The translations under genes and the position numbers were made by a program. Shown one piece after another: positions 9,697-19,989 of a stretch of DNA of 64,000 bases (its first letter is position 1; every line of letters begins with the position of its first letter). The notes under the pieces were generated by a model that was not told where the DNA came from, did no database searches, and saw nothing but the letters and a program-made list of their open reading frames with translations. The DNA comes from Bretschneidera sinensis (lineage: Eukaryota > Streptophyta > Magnoliopsida > Brassicales > Akaniaceae): assembly GCA_023935145.1 (NCBI GenBank), contig CM043702.1:79040320-79104319 (forward strand). The letters are read 5' to 3'.

Positions 9697-10982
9697 TGAT
9701 GAGTGCCAAATATTGCATATTTTGGCCCTCTAATTTACATTTGTTAGCTTAGGAATTTGTTACTTTGAGTTGTTTTCGTTGTTTTTCAGATTTACAAGCA
9801 CTGGTAAAGGAGTTTCACTAAAATTGCCAGAATTGCCTGTACAGATCAATCATCTTTGAAAATTAAACTGTATTGATTCAAGAAGAACCAGGATATGAGC
9901 CATATATGCTTAGAAAGATCCAGAAGTCTATTTTCTGGAGAATTTTACGGCTCGTAAAAATGATTTTTCTACAGAAAGTTATGGCCGTTTTAGTAGACAA
10001 AGGTCAGGCTGTGCGGGCTGTGCGGGATTTCAGCGTGAACAGAAGTTTTGAAGGGCATGTGAAGACTTGAATCCAACATCCCACATTGGTTAGAAACACA
10101 TTTCTATATCCCACATCCCACATCGGATTGGAAACACATTCCACTTGTGGTATTTGCCTATATAAGACCCACTCCACTTCATCATTCAGTGTACAATTCC
10201 TGAGCCACTTTGGTGTTTACCGGTGGACGTCTGCCAGCATTCTGGTGGATCCCGAAGGCATTGCTACCACGAGGGGAAGCGCCGCCCGTCAGTGAGTGGA
10301 ATTTCTCCCATGTAAAGTTGTTTATTTATTTCTTTATATTCAGTTGTTTTAGTTTAAATGTTTAGCACTTTTTATTATAGTTTTATAGTTATGAGTGGCT
10401 AGACTCTTCAGCTAAGGTTGAAGATGAAGCCCCGCCATTGTTTGGCGTAGTAGTTCAGATTTGCTTGTACAAATCTGACAATTTTTAGTATAAATGTTCT
10501 GTCAATTATTTGAGTTAATCTTATAATTGATTGAGTTTAAATTGTCTGTTGGATTTTCTTTGTGTTTCATCTGATGGATACATTGAATGCTTTTCGATTA
10601 ATTCGATTCCCTTTGTGATTTGTTAAGAGCGGATACATCAGGTGCTTTTGGTTTAGTTGGGATATTCTTTGTTTTTTGTCTTATAGTTGGATTCATTGAA
10701 TGTTTTGATAGGCTATATTTTTAGAACATGTATGCTTAACTTCGATGGGGTGGATTCGGAAACCTTAGTGTTTTTTTTATTATTAGTTTTAAAATCAACT
10801 TAGTTTAGTTTTAATTTGTTTTCTAAAATATCATTCACAATTCGGAACTAGGTTAAGATAAAGTTAGTTTAGATTAAAAATATATTTTCACAACACAATT
10901 CCCTGTGGATTCGACCTCGCACTTGCACAACGCTATACTGCAAATGACTCGTGCGCTTGCGAGTAAATTAAAACTCACAACA
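9697..10982 (+). repeat. 3' LTR of Athila-type element 1
   Basis: Same length as the 5' LTR (1,286 bp) with scattered single-base differences, many of them C/T or G/A. The snRNA-type upstream element (10,115-10,125) and TATA box (10,159-10,165) are kept with the same 33-bp gap. It ends in CA at 10,982, followed by the GCATT target duplication. Confidence 0.92.
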
Positions 10983-11075
10983 GCATTCATGTGGCTTTCC
11001 GGGAGATTGGATCCGATCTAAACCGTTCGGGAAGGATCCTCACCGAAGGGGGATTGAAGTCAGCTCCTCCACGGG

Positions 11076-11570
11076 TCACCCTCTTCGAGTTTTTAGTTCG
11101 TCCCTGAGGTCTTCCACCTTGAGGGGTAAGGTTTCGGTCTTCTTTCCTTCCTTAATGGCATTTAGATAGCAGGATCGAGAGGCTCGTTGGTCCCCTCTGA
11201 CCACTCCTACTCCCTCATCGGTGGGGAACTTGACCTTCAGATGGTAGGTGTAGACAACTACCTTCAGTTTGTTGAGGGTGGGCTGGTCAAGAATCATATT
11301 TTAAGATGATGGTTGTTTGACTACAAAGAAAGGGGTTTGAACGGTGGTTGTCTGTGGTACCATTCCTGCGGTGACGGGGAGGACTATGCTTCTTTCTAGG
11401 AACATTAGGGTTCCACCAAAACTGTAGAGAGGAGTGGGGGTCAGTTCTAACTGTTCATCTTTCAGTTGCATACGTTGGAATGCATCATAGAATAGGATGT
11501 CTGCTGAGCTCCCATTGTCTACTAGGATGTGCCTCACTTCATAGTTGGCCACTAAGAGGGAGACTACCAC
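11076..11570 (-). pseudogene. pol: Tat pol: aspartic protease and linker
   Basis: On the minus strand the frame gives the protease active-site text VDNGSSADILF (near 11,505), the form typical of Tat elements, with Asn in the second position of the Asp-Thr-Gly motif. One stop near 11,298 interrupts the same frame, which then reads ILDQPTLNKLK and HLKVKFPT. The protease would cleave the Gag-Pol polyprotein. The coding text continues to 10,988, where the Athila insertion breaks it; it resumes at 5,393 with LLSLLRKTQDLFAWSASDIPG. Confidence 0.85.
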
Positions 11571-11899
11571 CGTGTCATCGTGTGGGATCTATACTCCCTC
11601 CAAATCGTTGTCTGTGAAGGAGAATACTAGGCTTGACTTTCTCCGCTTATCGGGGCTGCTGACTGAGGCCACAGTTTTGGCGTATGCTTTATTGCTCTGC
11701 CCCGAGCTACCTCCGACGGCCGGGCCTTCACAGATTGTTTTGGTTACCCTGGTCACTGCTACTTCTGGGTTTCTCTGACTGGGTCTTTCTTGCCCAGGCC
11801 TGGGGTTTTTTTCGAGGGTCTTGTCGCTCCTGCTGTGGAAGCAAAGGGTGTCCAAAGTCCTCCTTGGTTGGGCGAGCGCCTCTCTTCCCTGAGACTAGG

Positions 11900-13195
11900 T
11901 GAACTCTTTTAGGTGCCCCCAGCTAATGAGGGCTTCGATTTGCAGTTTCAAACTATGGCATTCTTCAGTGTCGTGCTTGTGGTTCCTGTGGAATCGACAC
12001 CATTTTCTCTGATCCCCGCTGAGGTGCTGCGGTTTAGGAGGCCATTGAAGGACTGATCGGTTCTGAAGCTGCATTAGGATGCTTGTTCTGGATGCGTTGA
12101 GAGAGATCTGAAGCTGTCGAACTGGGTATGGGGCTTGTATATGCTTTCTTGATGAGGTCTCTTGGCCGTTCCATGTGGGGGTCGAGGTCTTTCCTCTTTT
12201 TCTCTATCTCTCAAAATCTTTCTCTTCGAAAAGCTTGATCGTCCTCTGCCAGCATGAATTTCTCAGCTCGGGCCAAGACTTCGTTCATATCTTTAATGGA
12301 CGCCTGGTGAGTTTAGAACTAAAGACCCCGGATCTCATTCCATTTTTGAATACCAGCATTTGGACCTTGGGGTTGAGGTTTGGGATTTCCTAGGCCGCTG
12401 GATATGTAGGCTCGAAGCCTCTCTCCCCGATGTTGGACGATATTGAATAAGCTCTCCGAGGTTTTCTTTGGCCCCTTACTGTTGAGAAAGTGAGAGGAAA
12501 TGCGTAACTGAGCTCCCTGAAGTCGCTGATACTTCCTGGCTTTAAGCGTGAATACCACGTGCTGGCAACTTTCTCAAGCATTAAGGGGAAGGCGCGACAC
12601 ATGATCGGATCAAAATGTCGATATAGTGTCATGGTTGTTTTGTAATGTTGTAGGTGATCCAGTGGGTTTGTCGAACCGTCATACACTTTGATTTATGGCA
12701 TTTTGAAGTTGGGTGGAAGCGGGGTTTCGAGAACATCCTGTGTGAACGGGGGTCTTGGACATTAAGCTCATCCAAGATACTGTGGCTTCGGTGTTTGAGA
12801 GATCTGTCAAATTTTTCTTCCATCTCTTCGATTCGCCTGGCTAGATTAGGGTTGCTCTTGGAGGAGGAACTTTCATTAGACCGACCGATGCAGGGTAGCA
12901 GGGGCTCGGCGATGGAACGACTGTTAGTTGGATCCTCACTACCGGAGGATTCCGTTTGTCTGGGATTTTGGTGAGAAGTAGGAGGCGAGGGTTATCGGCC
13001 CCCGTTCTGAACTTCGGCAGCCAAGTCGGCTATTAGTCGGGAAAGTTCTTGGAACTGAGCTTGGGTCACTGGGGTGGTCAAACGGTCCGTAGTTGCTCTT
13101 CCAAAGTTAAGGGGATCCGCTTTCGAGTGACGAGGGCGCTGCTCTCTGATGGGAGGTCGCTGGCTCGACCCAGGGGTGACACGCTCAGATATCAT
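11900..13195 (-). pseudogene. gag: Tat gag
   Basis: Minus-strand frames carry capsid text MYDGSTNPLDHLQHYKT, CRAFPLMLEKVASTWYSRL and SLFNIVQHRGERLRAYI, shared between two frames by a frameshift near 12,500. Upstream an N-terminal region (from about 13,195) has Gln/Arg-rich and Leu-rich text. A downstream CRFHRNHKHDTEEC motif (near 11,985-11,945) is the zinc-finger-like end of Tat Gag. It would form the virus-like particle. Stops and frameshifts make it non-functional. Short plus-strand frames over this region are shadows. Confidence 0.8.
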
Positions 13196-13361
13196 GGGGA
13201 ATCTCGACCTGGATTGTTGGCTTTGGGTACGGCTCTGGATGGGAGCGGAGCATGCCGTAGGGGCTCCCTTACTGCCTTTTTTCGTGGTGTTTTTGGGTGG
13301 TATGGCAATAGATGAGTTCTTTATACTTCTTCGCTTTTGCTGTTAGCGAGAGATGGTGGTT

Positions 13362-13379
13362 TCCCATAGACAGTGCCAA
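13362..13379 (-). promoter_or_regulatory. Primer binding site of the Tat element
   Basis: On the minus strand TTGGCACTGTCTATGGGA lies two bases after the LTR edge (GCATCAACA). It resembles the TGGCGCC-type site used in Tat elements, with a few substitutions. I cannot name the tRNA with certainty. Confidence 0.55.
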
Positions 13380-13381
13380 TC

Positions 13382-13565
13382 TGTTGATGCAGAGGAACCG
13401 TTGTTGACTCGTGGTCAATTCCTTGGGATCTGTATGAGTAGGATAGGTGAACTAGAGGGTCCATGGAGGGTGAGGAGGGGGAGGCCTCCGAGGACACTCA
13501 GACACTCTTATCAGCACGAGGGCACGAAAAAATGGGGAGTGCTTGATGGTGTGGTGAATTTGTAA
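13382..13565 (-). repeat. 5' LTR (U5 end) of the Tat element, other boundary unclear
   Basis: Plus-strand text begins TGTTGATGCAG next to the primer site and stays GC-rich to about 13,565, where composition drops sharply to AT-rich. This is the expected place of the 5' LTR of the minus-strand element. The partner LTR is outside the window, so the far boundary cannot be set by comparison and the LTR may be truncated. Confidence 0.5.
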
Positions 13566-14482
13566 AGAATGAAGAATATGAAAAAACAAATTTCATATTA
13601 AAAATGATTTTACACTGTTGAAAGATAAGGGTAACAAAACAAATTTTTTTTTTTTTTCTGTAAGTGGCTTTACATTGGTTGCAGAAATTAAAAAAAAAAA
13701 GTGAGCCTTACACGTTATTTATGTTTGCTGTTATTATATATAGAAGCATTTTATTAAAAAATGTTAGCCACACTCTTCTCTTTTGTAGCAGACTAGTATG
13801 GGTAAGAAAATCTCTTAATTTATGATTACTTTTATCTTTTTATTTATGCTTTCGTCTGATAGTTTTATTGGAGTATTCTTGTCTTGTCTTGTCTTTTAAC
13901 TTTTTCTTTTTCTATTTCTAATACTACAATGTCTACAAATTTGCATAGTTATACTTTAAAAGATATCCACCAATTGCAGTTGCTCTTTTGTCAAGTGGTG
14001 ATAAAAGAATATAAAATTTATAAAAGTGTTTAACAAATTAAGCTACCATTTCTTTCTTCCCGTTAGATGCTATATTTGAGTCATGAAGATGCTCACATTT
14101 TCTTAAGTGCAGTCTGCTATGACTTGTATAGGATTTTCTTTCTAATTACATCTACAATATATTATTATCTCTTTACCAATGATTCATCATTTCATGGTTT
14201 GATTTGCATAGGATTTTGAAGTTGCTCTACAAAACAAGTGAGTTTATTTACTTTAATATATATATATATATATATTTTGTATTCTATGTACGATATTATT
14301 CATATTCTATATGTTAATTTATAATATTTTAATTTTCTTAATAATTATACGTACATTAATTATTAGATATACAGTGTTAACTATTAATCTAATATTTAAT
14401 TTATTTAATAGAAGAAGGAAAATAACAATTTCATCACCAAGAATAAAAATTTCATATCGTACCAAGTGCTATATTATCAGTT
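13566..14482. other. AT-rich spacer, no gene seen
   Basis: AT-rich DNA with poly-T and poly-A runs (near 13,643-13,657 and 13,690-13,700) and a short TA repeat (about 14,256-14,274). No coding region is convincing. Part of it may be the 5' region of the HARBI1-like gene that follows. Confidence 0.6.
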
Positions 14483-14925
14483 ATGGCCACGAGATTAGAT
14501 GTTTTAAATATTGGTACTTATAATTGGATTCCTATAGAACTCTATATTAATAGGGATAAAGAAAAAGAGGATTACATATATAGTATTTTATGTGGAGGTG
14601 ATACCCATTGTTTGAATCAAATTCGTATAAGGCCACAAATTTTTCATTATTTATGTAAAATTCTTAAATCAAAAAGATTATTGCTGCCAACATTAAATGT
14701 ATCACTTGAGGAACAAGTCTTACGTTTCCTACATATAGTTGGACATAATGTTAGACTACAAGTTATTGGATTCCGTTTTCATAGGTCAATTCAAACAGTT
14801 TATAGATACTTTCATATCATGCTAAGGGATTATTTTATTATAAAAGACTTAGTAAAACCTCCTCAAGGTCATAATCCTCCCGAAGTACAACATAACCTAA
14901 GATATTGGTTGTGGTTTGAGGTATG
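14483..14925 (+). pseudogene. HARBI1-like (PIF/Harbinger) protein, first exon only
   Basis: An open frame of 147 codons from an ATG at 14,483. The centre reads NVSLEEQVLRFLHIVGHNVR followed by VIGFRFHRS and VYRYFHIML. This is the N-terminal helical domain found before the nuclease domain in plant HARBI1-like proteins and PIF/Harbinger transposases. The catalytic part (beginning around a GAIDGTH motif) is missing. A possible splice donor (GAG|GTATGAGA) lies near 14,918, and the copia element inserted at 15,023 would then sit in the following intron. I find no later exon after that element. It is either a decayed transposase or a broken domesticated gene. Confidence 0.65.
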
Positions 14926-15022
14926 AGATGGTTATTTAGTTATTAGATTATGCTCATGCTTTTATCTATATATTAATATAATTAATTAATCAAACATTAC
15001 TAAAAGGTTGCATAGGGGTAAT

Positions 15023-15930
15023 TGTTGGGAAACCACCTTGGAGATGCCCAGGAGGTGATCTTCCAAACACCCAAGTCTAGAATGACTTATAAAGAAAAGA
15101 AACAGCAAACGAAGCAAGAAAGAACACAAGCAATTTGTTGACGAGGTTCGGCAATGTGCCTACGTCCCTGTGAGCTCCTCCGAGTCTTCTGCACTAATCA
15201 ATAAGTTCTTTACAATTACAACAACTCCTCTTCAAGAACACGATCTAATCTTGATCTTAACACCGTTCTTAAAGAACGAAAGAAGAGAGAAAAGAAAGTG
15301 ATAAGGTCTTGATTAACCCTGGAATTTTCCTCAAGAAAATTCCACTTACAAATCCCATGAATCCCCAATCTATACTACTCTCTCTCTAAACAACCAGCCT
15401 CTCCAATGAGATCTCTCCTGTGTTTAGTGTCTTTGCACTCTCACATAATCTATGTGTTCTATTTCACACACATTCACATGTAATTCTCATCACAAGTTAT
15501 GTTTGATTGAAGCTAGGTGACCCTTTATATAGTGCACCAACTTCTTGACCAATCTTGAAGGTCAATTTCCACCCTTAGATCTTGAGGACCAATCAACTAT
15601 AGCCCTTCATCAATCCTAATTGATCTTGTGCATTTTGATCATGCCTTACGCACCATTTGAAATGCTAAAACATAAGCATCAGGTGTGCCTTGTGCTGAGG
15701 CTTAAAACAGGGCGTGCTGAGGCTTAGAGCTTCGTGCTGAGGCTTCGATGGGTTGGGCCACGGCGCGGACCAGGGCACCCTCTTCATCCTTTCTGGGTGC
15801 CATGACGTGGGGGAGGCTGAGCTGCGGCGCACACCTCCTCCAGGCCTTCTCCTTTGCTAGTGGCCGCGGCGCACAGCTTGACCTGATGATGAATTTCAAC
15901 TCCCGTTTAATCCTTAGACAAATACCAACA
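15023..15930 (-). repeat. 3' LTR of copia element 1, complete
   Basis: A 908-bp LTR with TG...CA ends (plus-strand reading TGTTGGGAAACC to AATACCAACA). It contains an unusual GC-rich block (about 15,700-15,875) with three GTGCTGAGGCTT copies and several GCGGCGC motifs, and a CTTTATATAG stretch near 15,521. The match to the other LTR covers only its first ~360 bp because that copy is truncated. Confidence 0.88.
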
Positions 15931-15960
15931 ATCTCTACCTTTGTCTAAGCAATTAAACCC
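15931..15960 (-). promoter_or_regulatory. Polypurine-like tract of copia element 1
   Basis: On the minus strand AGACAAAGGTAGAGAT lies directly before the TGTTGGTATT start of the 3' LTR, the required place for the plus-strand primer. Confidence 0.6.
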
Positions 15961-16011
15961 GAACCCATTGTGCAGAGAACTTAGGATCCAAACTTAACTT
16001 CAGTCACCATA

Positions 16012-16998
16012 TCAATCGACTCCAATCCTAAGAAGTCCAAGGCAATAATTGAACTTACTTAGAGGTAGAACCTTGGTGCCTAAATCTGCAGGATTTTCCT
16101 CCATGGCTATCTTGTCCACATGAATGCATCCTTCCGTAACATTTTCCCGAATGAAATGATACCGAACATCCATGTACTTTGTCCTCTCATGGAACACCAA
16201 ATTCTTACACAAGTGCCACGCACTTTGGCTATCCGAAGACGCCACCACCTGCTCTTTTAGGACCTTTCACTCGTCCAACAACCCTTTGCACCACATAGCC
16301 TTCTTTATGGCTTTCGTAGCCGCTATATGCTCAGCCTCGGTTGTTGAGAGTGCTCCCACCGACTGCAACTGAGCCTTCACGTACCTCAGCAACCACTTCA
16401 TCCCAAGCCAAAGCTCTTTTTCGGGATTACTCACAAATCTGCTGAGAACACCCATTACCTGAGAAATGTCGGGTCTAGTGCTTACCATCATGAACATGAC
16501 TGATCCAACCGCACTAAAGTCTGGGACCTTTTCCATTTCTTTCTTCTCCTCATCCGTTCCAGGACATTGTTCGCTAGAGAACTTGAAATGACCAGCAAGG
16601 GGAACCTTCACTCGTTTACCATCTTCCATAGAAAACTTGTACAACACCTTTTCTATGTAGGAAGACTGAGAAACCTTCAACCTGTTTCTCTCCCTTTCCT
16701 GAATTCTTCTCATCTTAAGGATCTTTTGTGTAAGGCCAAGATCCTTCCTCTCGAACTCCTCACTGAGTTGAGATGTCAACCTTTCTATCCTCTCCCTGCT
16801 ATTCTGAACCAACAACATATCATTGACATAAACGAGGATAATCACCACTTCATCCACCTTGTGTCCAGGTGAGAAGGTTTCTGTGAAATCTATGCCACCT
16901 CTTTGCGTGAACTCCTTCGCCACCAGCCTAGCCTTATTCTGGACTTCATCCCCTAGAGGGTTCCCTTCTTTGATCTTGTAAGTGCACTTACAATCCAC
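16012..16998 (-). pseudogene. pol: Copia 1 reverse transcriptase and RNase H with two large deletions
   Basis: The frame reads NKARLVAKEFTQRGGIDF then FTETFSPGHKVDEVV and jumps directly to LVYVNDMLL, missing roughly 100 residues of RT palm and fingers. The catalytic YVDD is YVND. Later KWLLRYVKAQLQ jumps to GALSTTEAEHIAA, losing much of the RNase H core. A stop near 16,250-16,265 separates the tail (HERTKYMDVRYHFIRE, ADLGTK). The joins keep the frame, so an enzyme-dead polyprotein could have been made. Confidence 0.85.
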
Positions 16999-17150
16999 AA
17001 CTCTCTATTTTTCAAGAAAATGCACCAATTCCTAAGAGCTGTTTTTCCTCAAAGAATCCATTCTTCCTCCATAGCTAGCTTCCATCTTGACGAATCCTTA
17101 TATCTTATGGTATCAATGTAAGTTTCTGGTTCACTTATCCCTTCTTTTTT

Positions 17151-18278
17151 CTAAGGAACTACTGTATTCGCAGCCATAAAACCATATCTCAAAGGTGGTC
17201 TGATCAGCCTCATTTCCCGGTCCCCTGTGAGCGGATAATCATTCTGACTTGCTACATCATCCCTTTTTAGCTCAGCCTCCTCCCGAGTGTCCTGGGCTTG
17301 GCATTCATCAATGGGCTCTACTTGGTTCGAACCCTCTTGCCTTCCTTGCTCTACCTGAACTGCATCTTCCTTGATGCTATGCTCCAAAAAGACCGAACTG
17401 GTTTGCTCACTAGCCCCTGCAGGGTTAGTTTTCTCCAAATAGGGAAATAACAATTCATTAAAAATGATATCCCTACTTATTATGAGTTTAAATCCTTTTT
17501 GCTCTAAGGACCACAACCTATACCCCTTAGCCCCTTCCCCATATCCTAGAAACACACATTTTCTAGACCTTGGGCTAAGCTTATCATCCTTTTGATGTGC
17601 ATACGCAGCACACCCAAAAGTTCTAAGGTTGTCCAACTCAGGGGGTTTATCACTTCACATCTCCTCGAGAGTCTTAAGGTCCACAACCCTAGAGGGTGAT
17701 CTATTAACCAAATATGCAGCAGTAGACACCACTTCTCCCAAAAATCATTTGGGTAATTCGGATCCATTTAACATGCATTTAACCTTTTCCCTAAGGGTCT
17801 TATTCATCCTTTCAACAACTCTATTTTGCTGAAGGGTTTTCACAACCGTTCTATGTCTTAGAATGCCATTTAACCTACAAAATTGATCAAGTTCCTTATT
17901 AAAAAATTCTAAGCCATTATCGATTCTTAACACCTTAACTACCCTGCCCGTTTGAGTCTCCTCTAGCTTTTTCCACACCACTAATTTATTCAAAGCATGT
18001 GATTTATTTTTAAGCAAATAAACCTAAACCTTTCTTGAATAATTATCAATTAAAGTCATAAAGTAAAGATTACCTCCCTGTGTTGGTGTTCTTGCTGGCC
18101 CCCAAAGATCTGCATGAATAAGAATGCCCTTAGACTTATGCACTCCGATGTTGAAGCTGACCCGATGTTGCTTCCCAAGAACACAACATTCGCAGAAATC
18201 AAGTTCCTCTACTTTGTCACCACCAAGTAGACCATCCTTGCTGAGAACTTGCAGGCCCTTTTCGTTCATGTGTCCCAA
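17151..18278 (-). pseudogene. pol: Copia 1 integrase
   Basis: The pre-integrase zinc region (MGHMNEKGLQVLS, then CECCVLGKQHRV) and first catalytic Asp (HADLWGPA) are at 18,278-18,080. The second Asp (RIDNGLEF) and Glu (QQNRVVERMN) follow at 17,930-17,800. The C-terminal part (MDNLRTFGCAAYAH, FLGYGEGAKGYRLW) runs to 17,151. A stop near 18,020 and a frame change near 17,640-17,750 break the chain. The catalytic triad is still readable. Confidence 0.85.
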
Positions 18279-18287
18279 TCGATTGTG

Positions 18288-18650
18288 CTAAAGGGCTGTC
18301 TTATCCATCTTAGCCATCAAGTTTACTGCTTGACACTTGATCTCTGTGTATCCGATCAATTCATAGAGACCATTCTTCATTGCTGCTTTGATCACTATCA
18401 AAGATCGCTTGGTTACCTTGATCTTTCCTCCCTCTGCCTTGTATGTGTACCCCATGGAATCTAGTTGCCCTAATGAGATGATATTTCTTCTCAAACCCAA
18501 AAGATACCTCACATTCTGCAACAGCCTTGTGACTCCATCAAAAATCATCAACTGGATGTCTCCGGTGCCCCTCACTTGGTAAGAAGTATCATTCCCCCGG
18601 AAAACCTTTCCATCACATATGATGAGTGCACCCGATATCCAAGATCCATT
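18288..18650 (-). pseudogene. pol: Copia 1 protease region
   Basis: Near 18,625 the minus strand reads WILDIGCTHHM, the copia protease active site (normally D-S/T-GC), followed by a stop. The downstream part, LLQNVRYLLGLRRNIISLGQLDSMGY, is the standard end of the copia protease domain leading into integrase. Confidence 0.75.
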
Positions 18651-18689
18651 TCCTGTTACTTTCTTGCCCCCTACTCACACTTGAGCACA

Positions 18690-19346
18690 CAACAAAAACA
18701 TCATCATCTAGTTATTCTCCCTTGGTAACCGAAGCCTCTCCATTCTTGGTATGGCTTCTTCCTTCATCCTTCATCATCTTCTTGCAATCTTTCTTGAAAT
18801 GACCCTCCTTATAAAAGTAGAAACATCTCTTCCTTCCAAATCTCGATTTGGAGTGCGCTCTCCCATGGCTTTCTCCTTTACCTCTGTCCCGTAGTAGCCA
18901 TGTATGTTACTGCCATACCGAGTTGCTGGCCTTCTGTTAATGAACAACCCTTCTACTCTTAATGCACTCCTCATCTTGGCTTCAAGATTATCTTGTCACT
19001 CTTTATTAGGATCTATTTCAAAAGCGAAGATTTGTTTACGAAGATACCTCTTATTAGGGAGAGTCTTGGTAAGAAACAACTCATCTAGTTTCTTCCAAAT
19101 TGAAGCTGGATCTTCTGAGTCTCCGCACTCCTTTGTGACACTATCCGACATGTGCAAGAAGATGGTGTTGTATGCCATCTTCTTTATCTTATTCCGCTGG
19201 ACCTCTGTGATACTTGCTGAAATAGTGTTATCTTCTCCGATAGCCAAGTCCACCTTCTGTTGCAAAAGAACAGCCTTGATCTTCCGCTTCTAAAGGGCAA
19301 AGTCTCCATTTCCATCAAACTTCTCAACAATGAAATTTGAAGCCAT
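18690..19346 (-). pseudogene. gag: Copia 1 gag
   Basis: Starts at an ATG at 19,346 with MASNFIVEKFDGNGDFAL, the common start of this copia group, where a stop replaces the next Trp. The capsid text runs to about 18,990 (IWKKLDELFLTKTLPNKRYL), then another stop. The nucleocapsid part ends with a damaged zinc knuckle (KEGHFKKDC; the second Cys is Tyr) near 18,790. Gag would package the RNA in a particle. Confidence 0.8.
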
Positions 19347-19537
19347 CTTGTGGAGAAAATCCCAGATTTATGCAGCACCCACAATTGCTTTCCAACTTCT
19401 TCTAAACCTCAAGAACACGATCGAAGATTGATCTCAATATCGTTCTTGAATCACCCTCAAGAACACGATCAGATCTTGATCTTTACTCCGTTCTTGAATC
19501 ACCCAAGAAGTTGATCTTTAATTCTTGGAGTCTTGAC

Positions 19538-19631
19538 TCCGATACCTTCTGTTCCAGCTCTGATACCTCTCACCAAAGCTCATCCGGCTCTGATACCACT
19601 GTTGATGGTATCTCCTCTAGCTCTGATACCA
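19538..19631 (-). promoter_or_regulatory. Met-tRNA primer site with repeated copies behind it
   Basis: TGGTATCAGAGC (minus strand, 19,631-19,620) is next to the 5' LTR and matches the 3' end region used with initiator Met-tRNA. Related copies follow at 19,598-19,587 (exact), 19,568-19,557 (one change) and about 19,548-19,538 (degenerate). Confidence 0.75.
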
Positions 19632-19632
19632 C

Positions 19633-19989
19633 TTTTGGGAAACCACCTTGGAGATGCCCAGGAGGTGATCTTCTAAACACCCAAGTCTAGAATGACTTGT
19701 AAAGAAAAGAAATAAAAAACGAAGCAAGAAAGAACACAAGCAATTTGTTGATGAGGTTCAGCAATGTGCCTATGTCCCCGTGAGCTCCTCTGAGCCCTCT
19801 GCACTAATCAATAAGTTCTTTACAATTATAACAACTCCTCTTCAAGAACACAATCTAATCTTGATTTTAACATCATTCTTGAAGAACGAAATAAGAGAGA
19901 AAAGAAAGTGATAAGGTCTTGAGTTACCCTGGAATTTTCCCCAAGAAAATTCCACTTACAAGTCCCTTGAATCCCCAATCTGTACTATC
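19633..19989 (-). repeat. 5' LTR of copia element 1, truncated
   Basis: Matches 15,023-15,384 closely, then similarity stops abruptly after CTGTACTA. The terminal TG has become TT on the plus strand. About 550 bp of U3 are missing, removing the promoter of this copy. Confidence 0.85.

Larger units (their letters stand above)
5399..10982 (+). mobile_element. Non-autonomous Athila-type LTR retrotransposon, complete ends
   Basis: Two 1,286-bp LTRs (5,399-6,684 and 9,697-10,982) begin TGA(C/T)GAGTGCC and end CACAACA. They differ at roughly twenty positions by eye. A 5-bp target duplication GCATT flanks the element exactly (5,394-5,398 and 10,983-10,987). The primer site (6,691-6,708) fits tRNA-Asp, usual for Athila. 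Only scraps of gag and pol remain: most of gag, reverse transcriptase, RNase H and integrase are deleted, so it must have moved with proteins from another copy. It sits inside pol of the minus-strand Tat element and is therefore younger than it. Confidence 0.92.
1..13565 (-). mobile_element. Ty3/gypsy Tat-type LTR retrotransposon, minus strand, split by an Athila insertion
   Basis: On the minus strand the order is primer site (13,362-13,379), gag (about 13,195-11,900), protease (11,570-11,301), reverse transcriptase (5,039-4,212), RNase H (about 3,740-3,450) and integrase (about 3,230-1,997), which is Ty3/gypsy order. An opposite-strand gene between integrase and the missing 3' LTR is a known habit of the Tat lineage (Grande, Retand and relatives). 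A second element at 5,399-10,982 interrupts the pol region. The 3' LTR lies beyond the left edge of the window. The coding regions hold stops, frameshifts and a lost integrase catalytic residue, so it is a dead copy. GC content is visibly higher than in the surrounding DNA. Confidence 0.85.
15023..19989 (-). mobile_element. Ty1/copia element, minus strand, internally deleted
   Basis: Minus-strand order is 5' LTR (19,989-19,633), Met-tRNA primer site (19,631-19,620), gag (from 19,346), protease, integrase, reverse transcriptase, RNase H (to 16,012), polypurine tract, 3' LTR (15,930-15,023): copia order. LTR similarity stops at about 15,384/19,989, so the 5' LTR has lost its outer ~550 bp and no target duplication can be seen. 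Reverse transcriptase and RNase H each have large in-frame deletions, so the copy cannot transpose alone. It interrupts the region downstream of the HARBI1-like exon. Confidence 0.88.

Noticed and set aside
11545..11902. Plus-strand ORFs in the Tat gag/protease region
   Set aside because: They are shadows of the minus-strand gag-pol text.
13680..13720. A left end for a PIF/Harbinger element matching the candidate right end near 20,240
   Set aside because: GAGCCTTA there is in the same orientation as the right end, not inverted, and no other match was found.
18904..19293. 129-codon plus-strand ORF
   Set aside because: It is the antisense shadow of copia 1 gag, which is recognisable on the minus strand.
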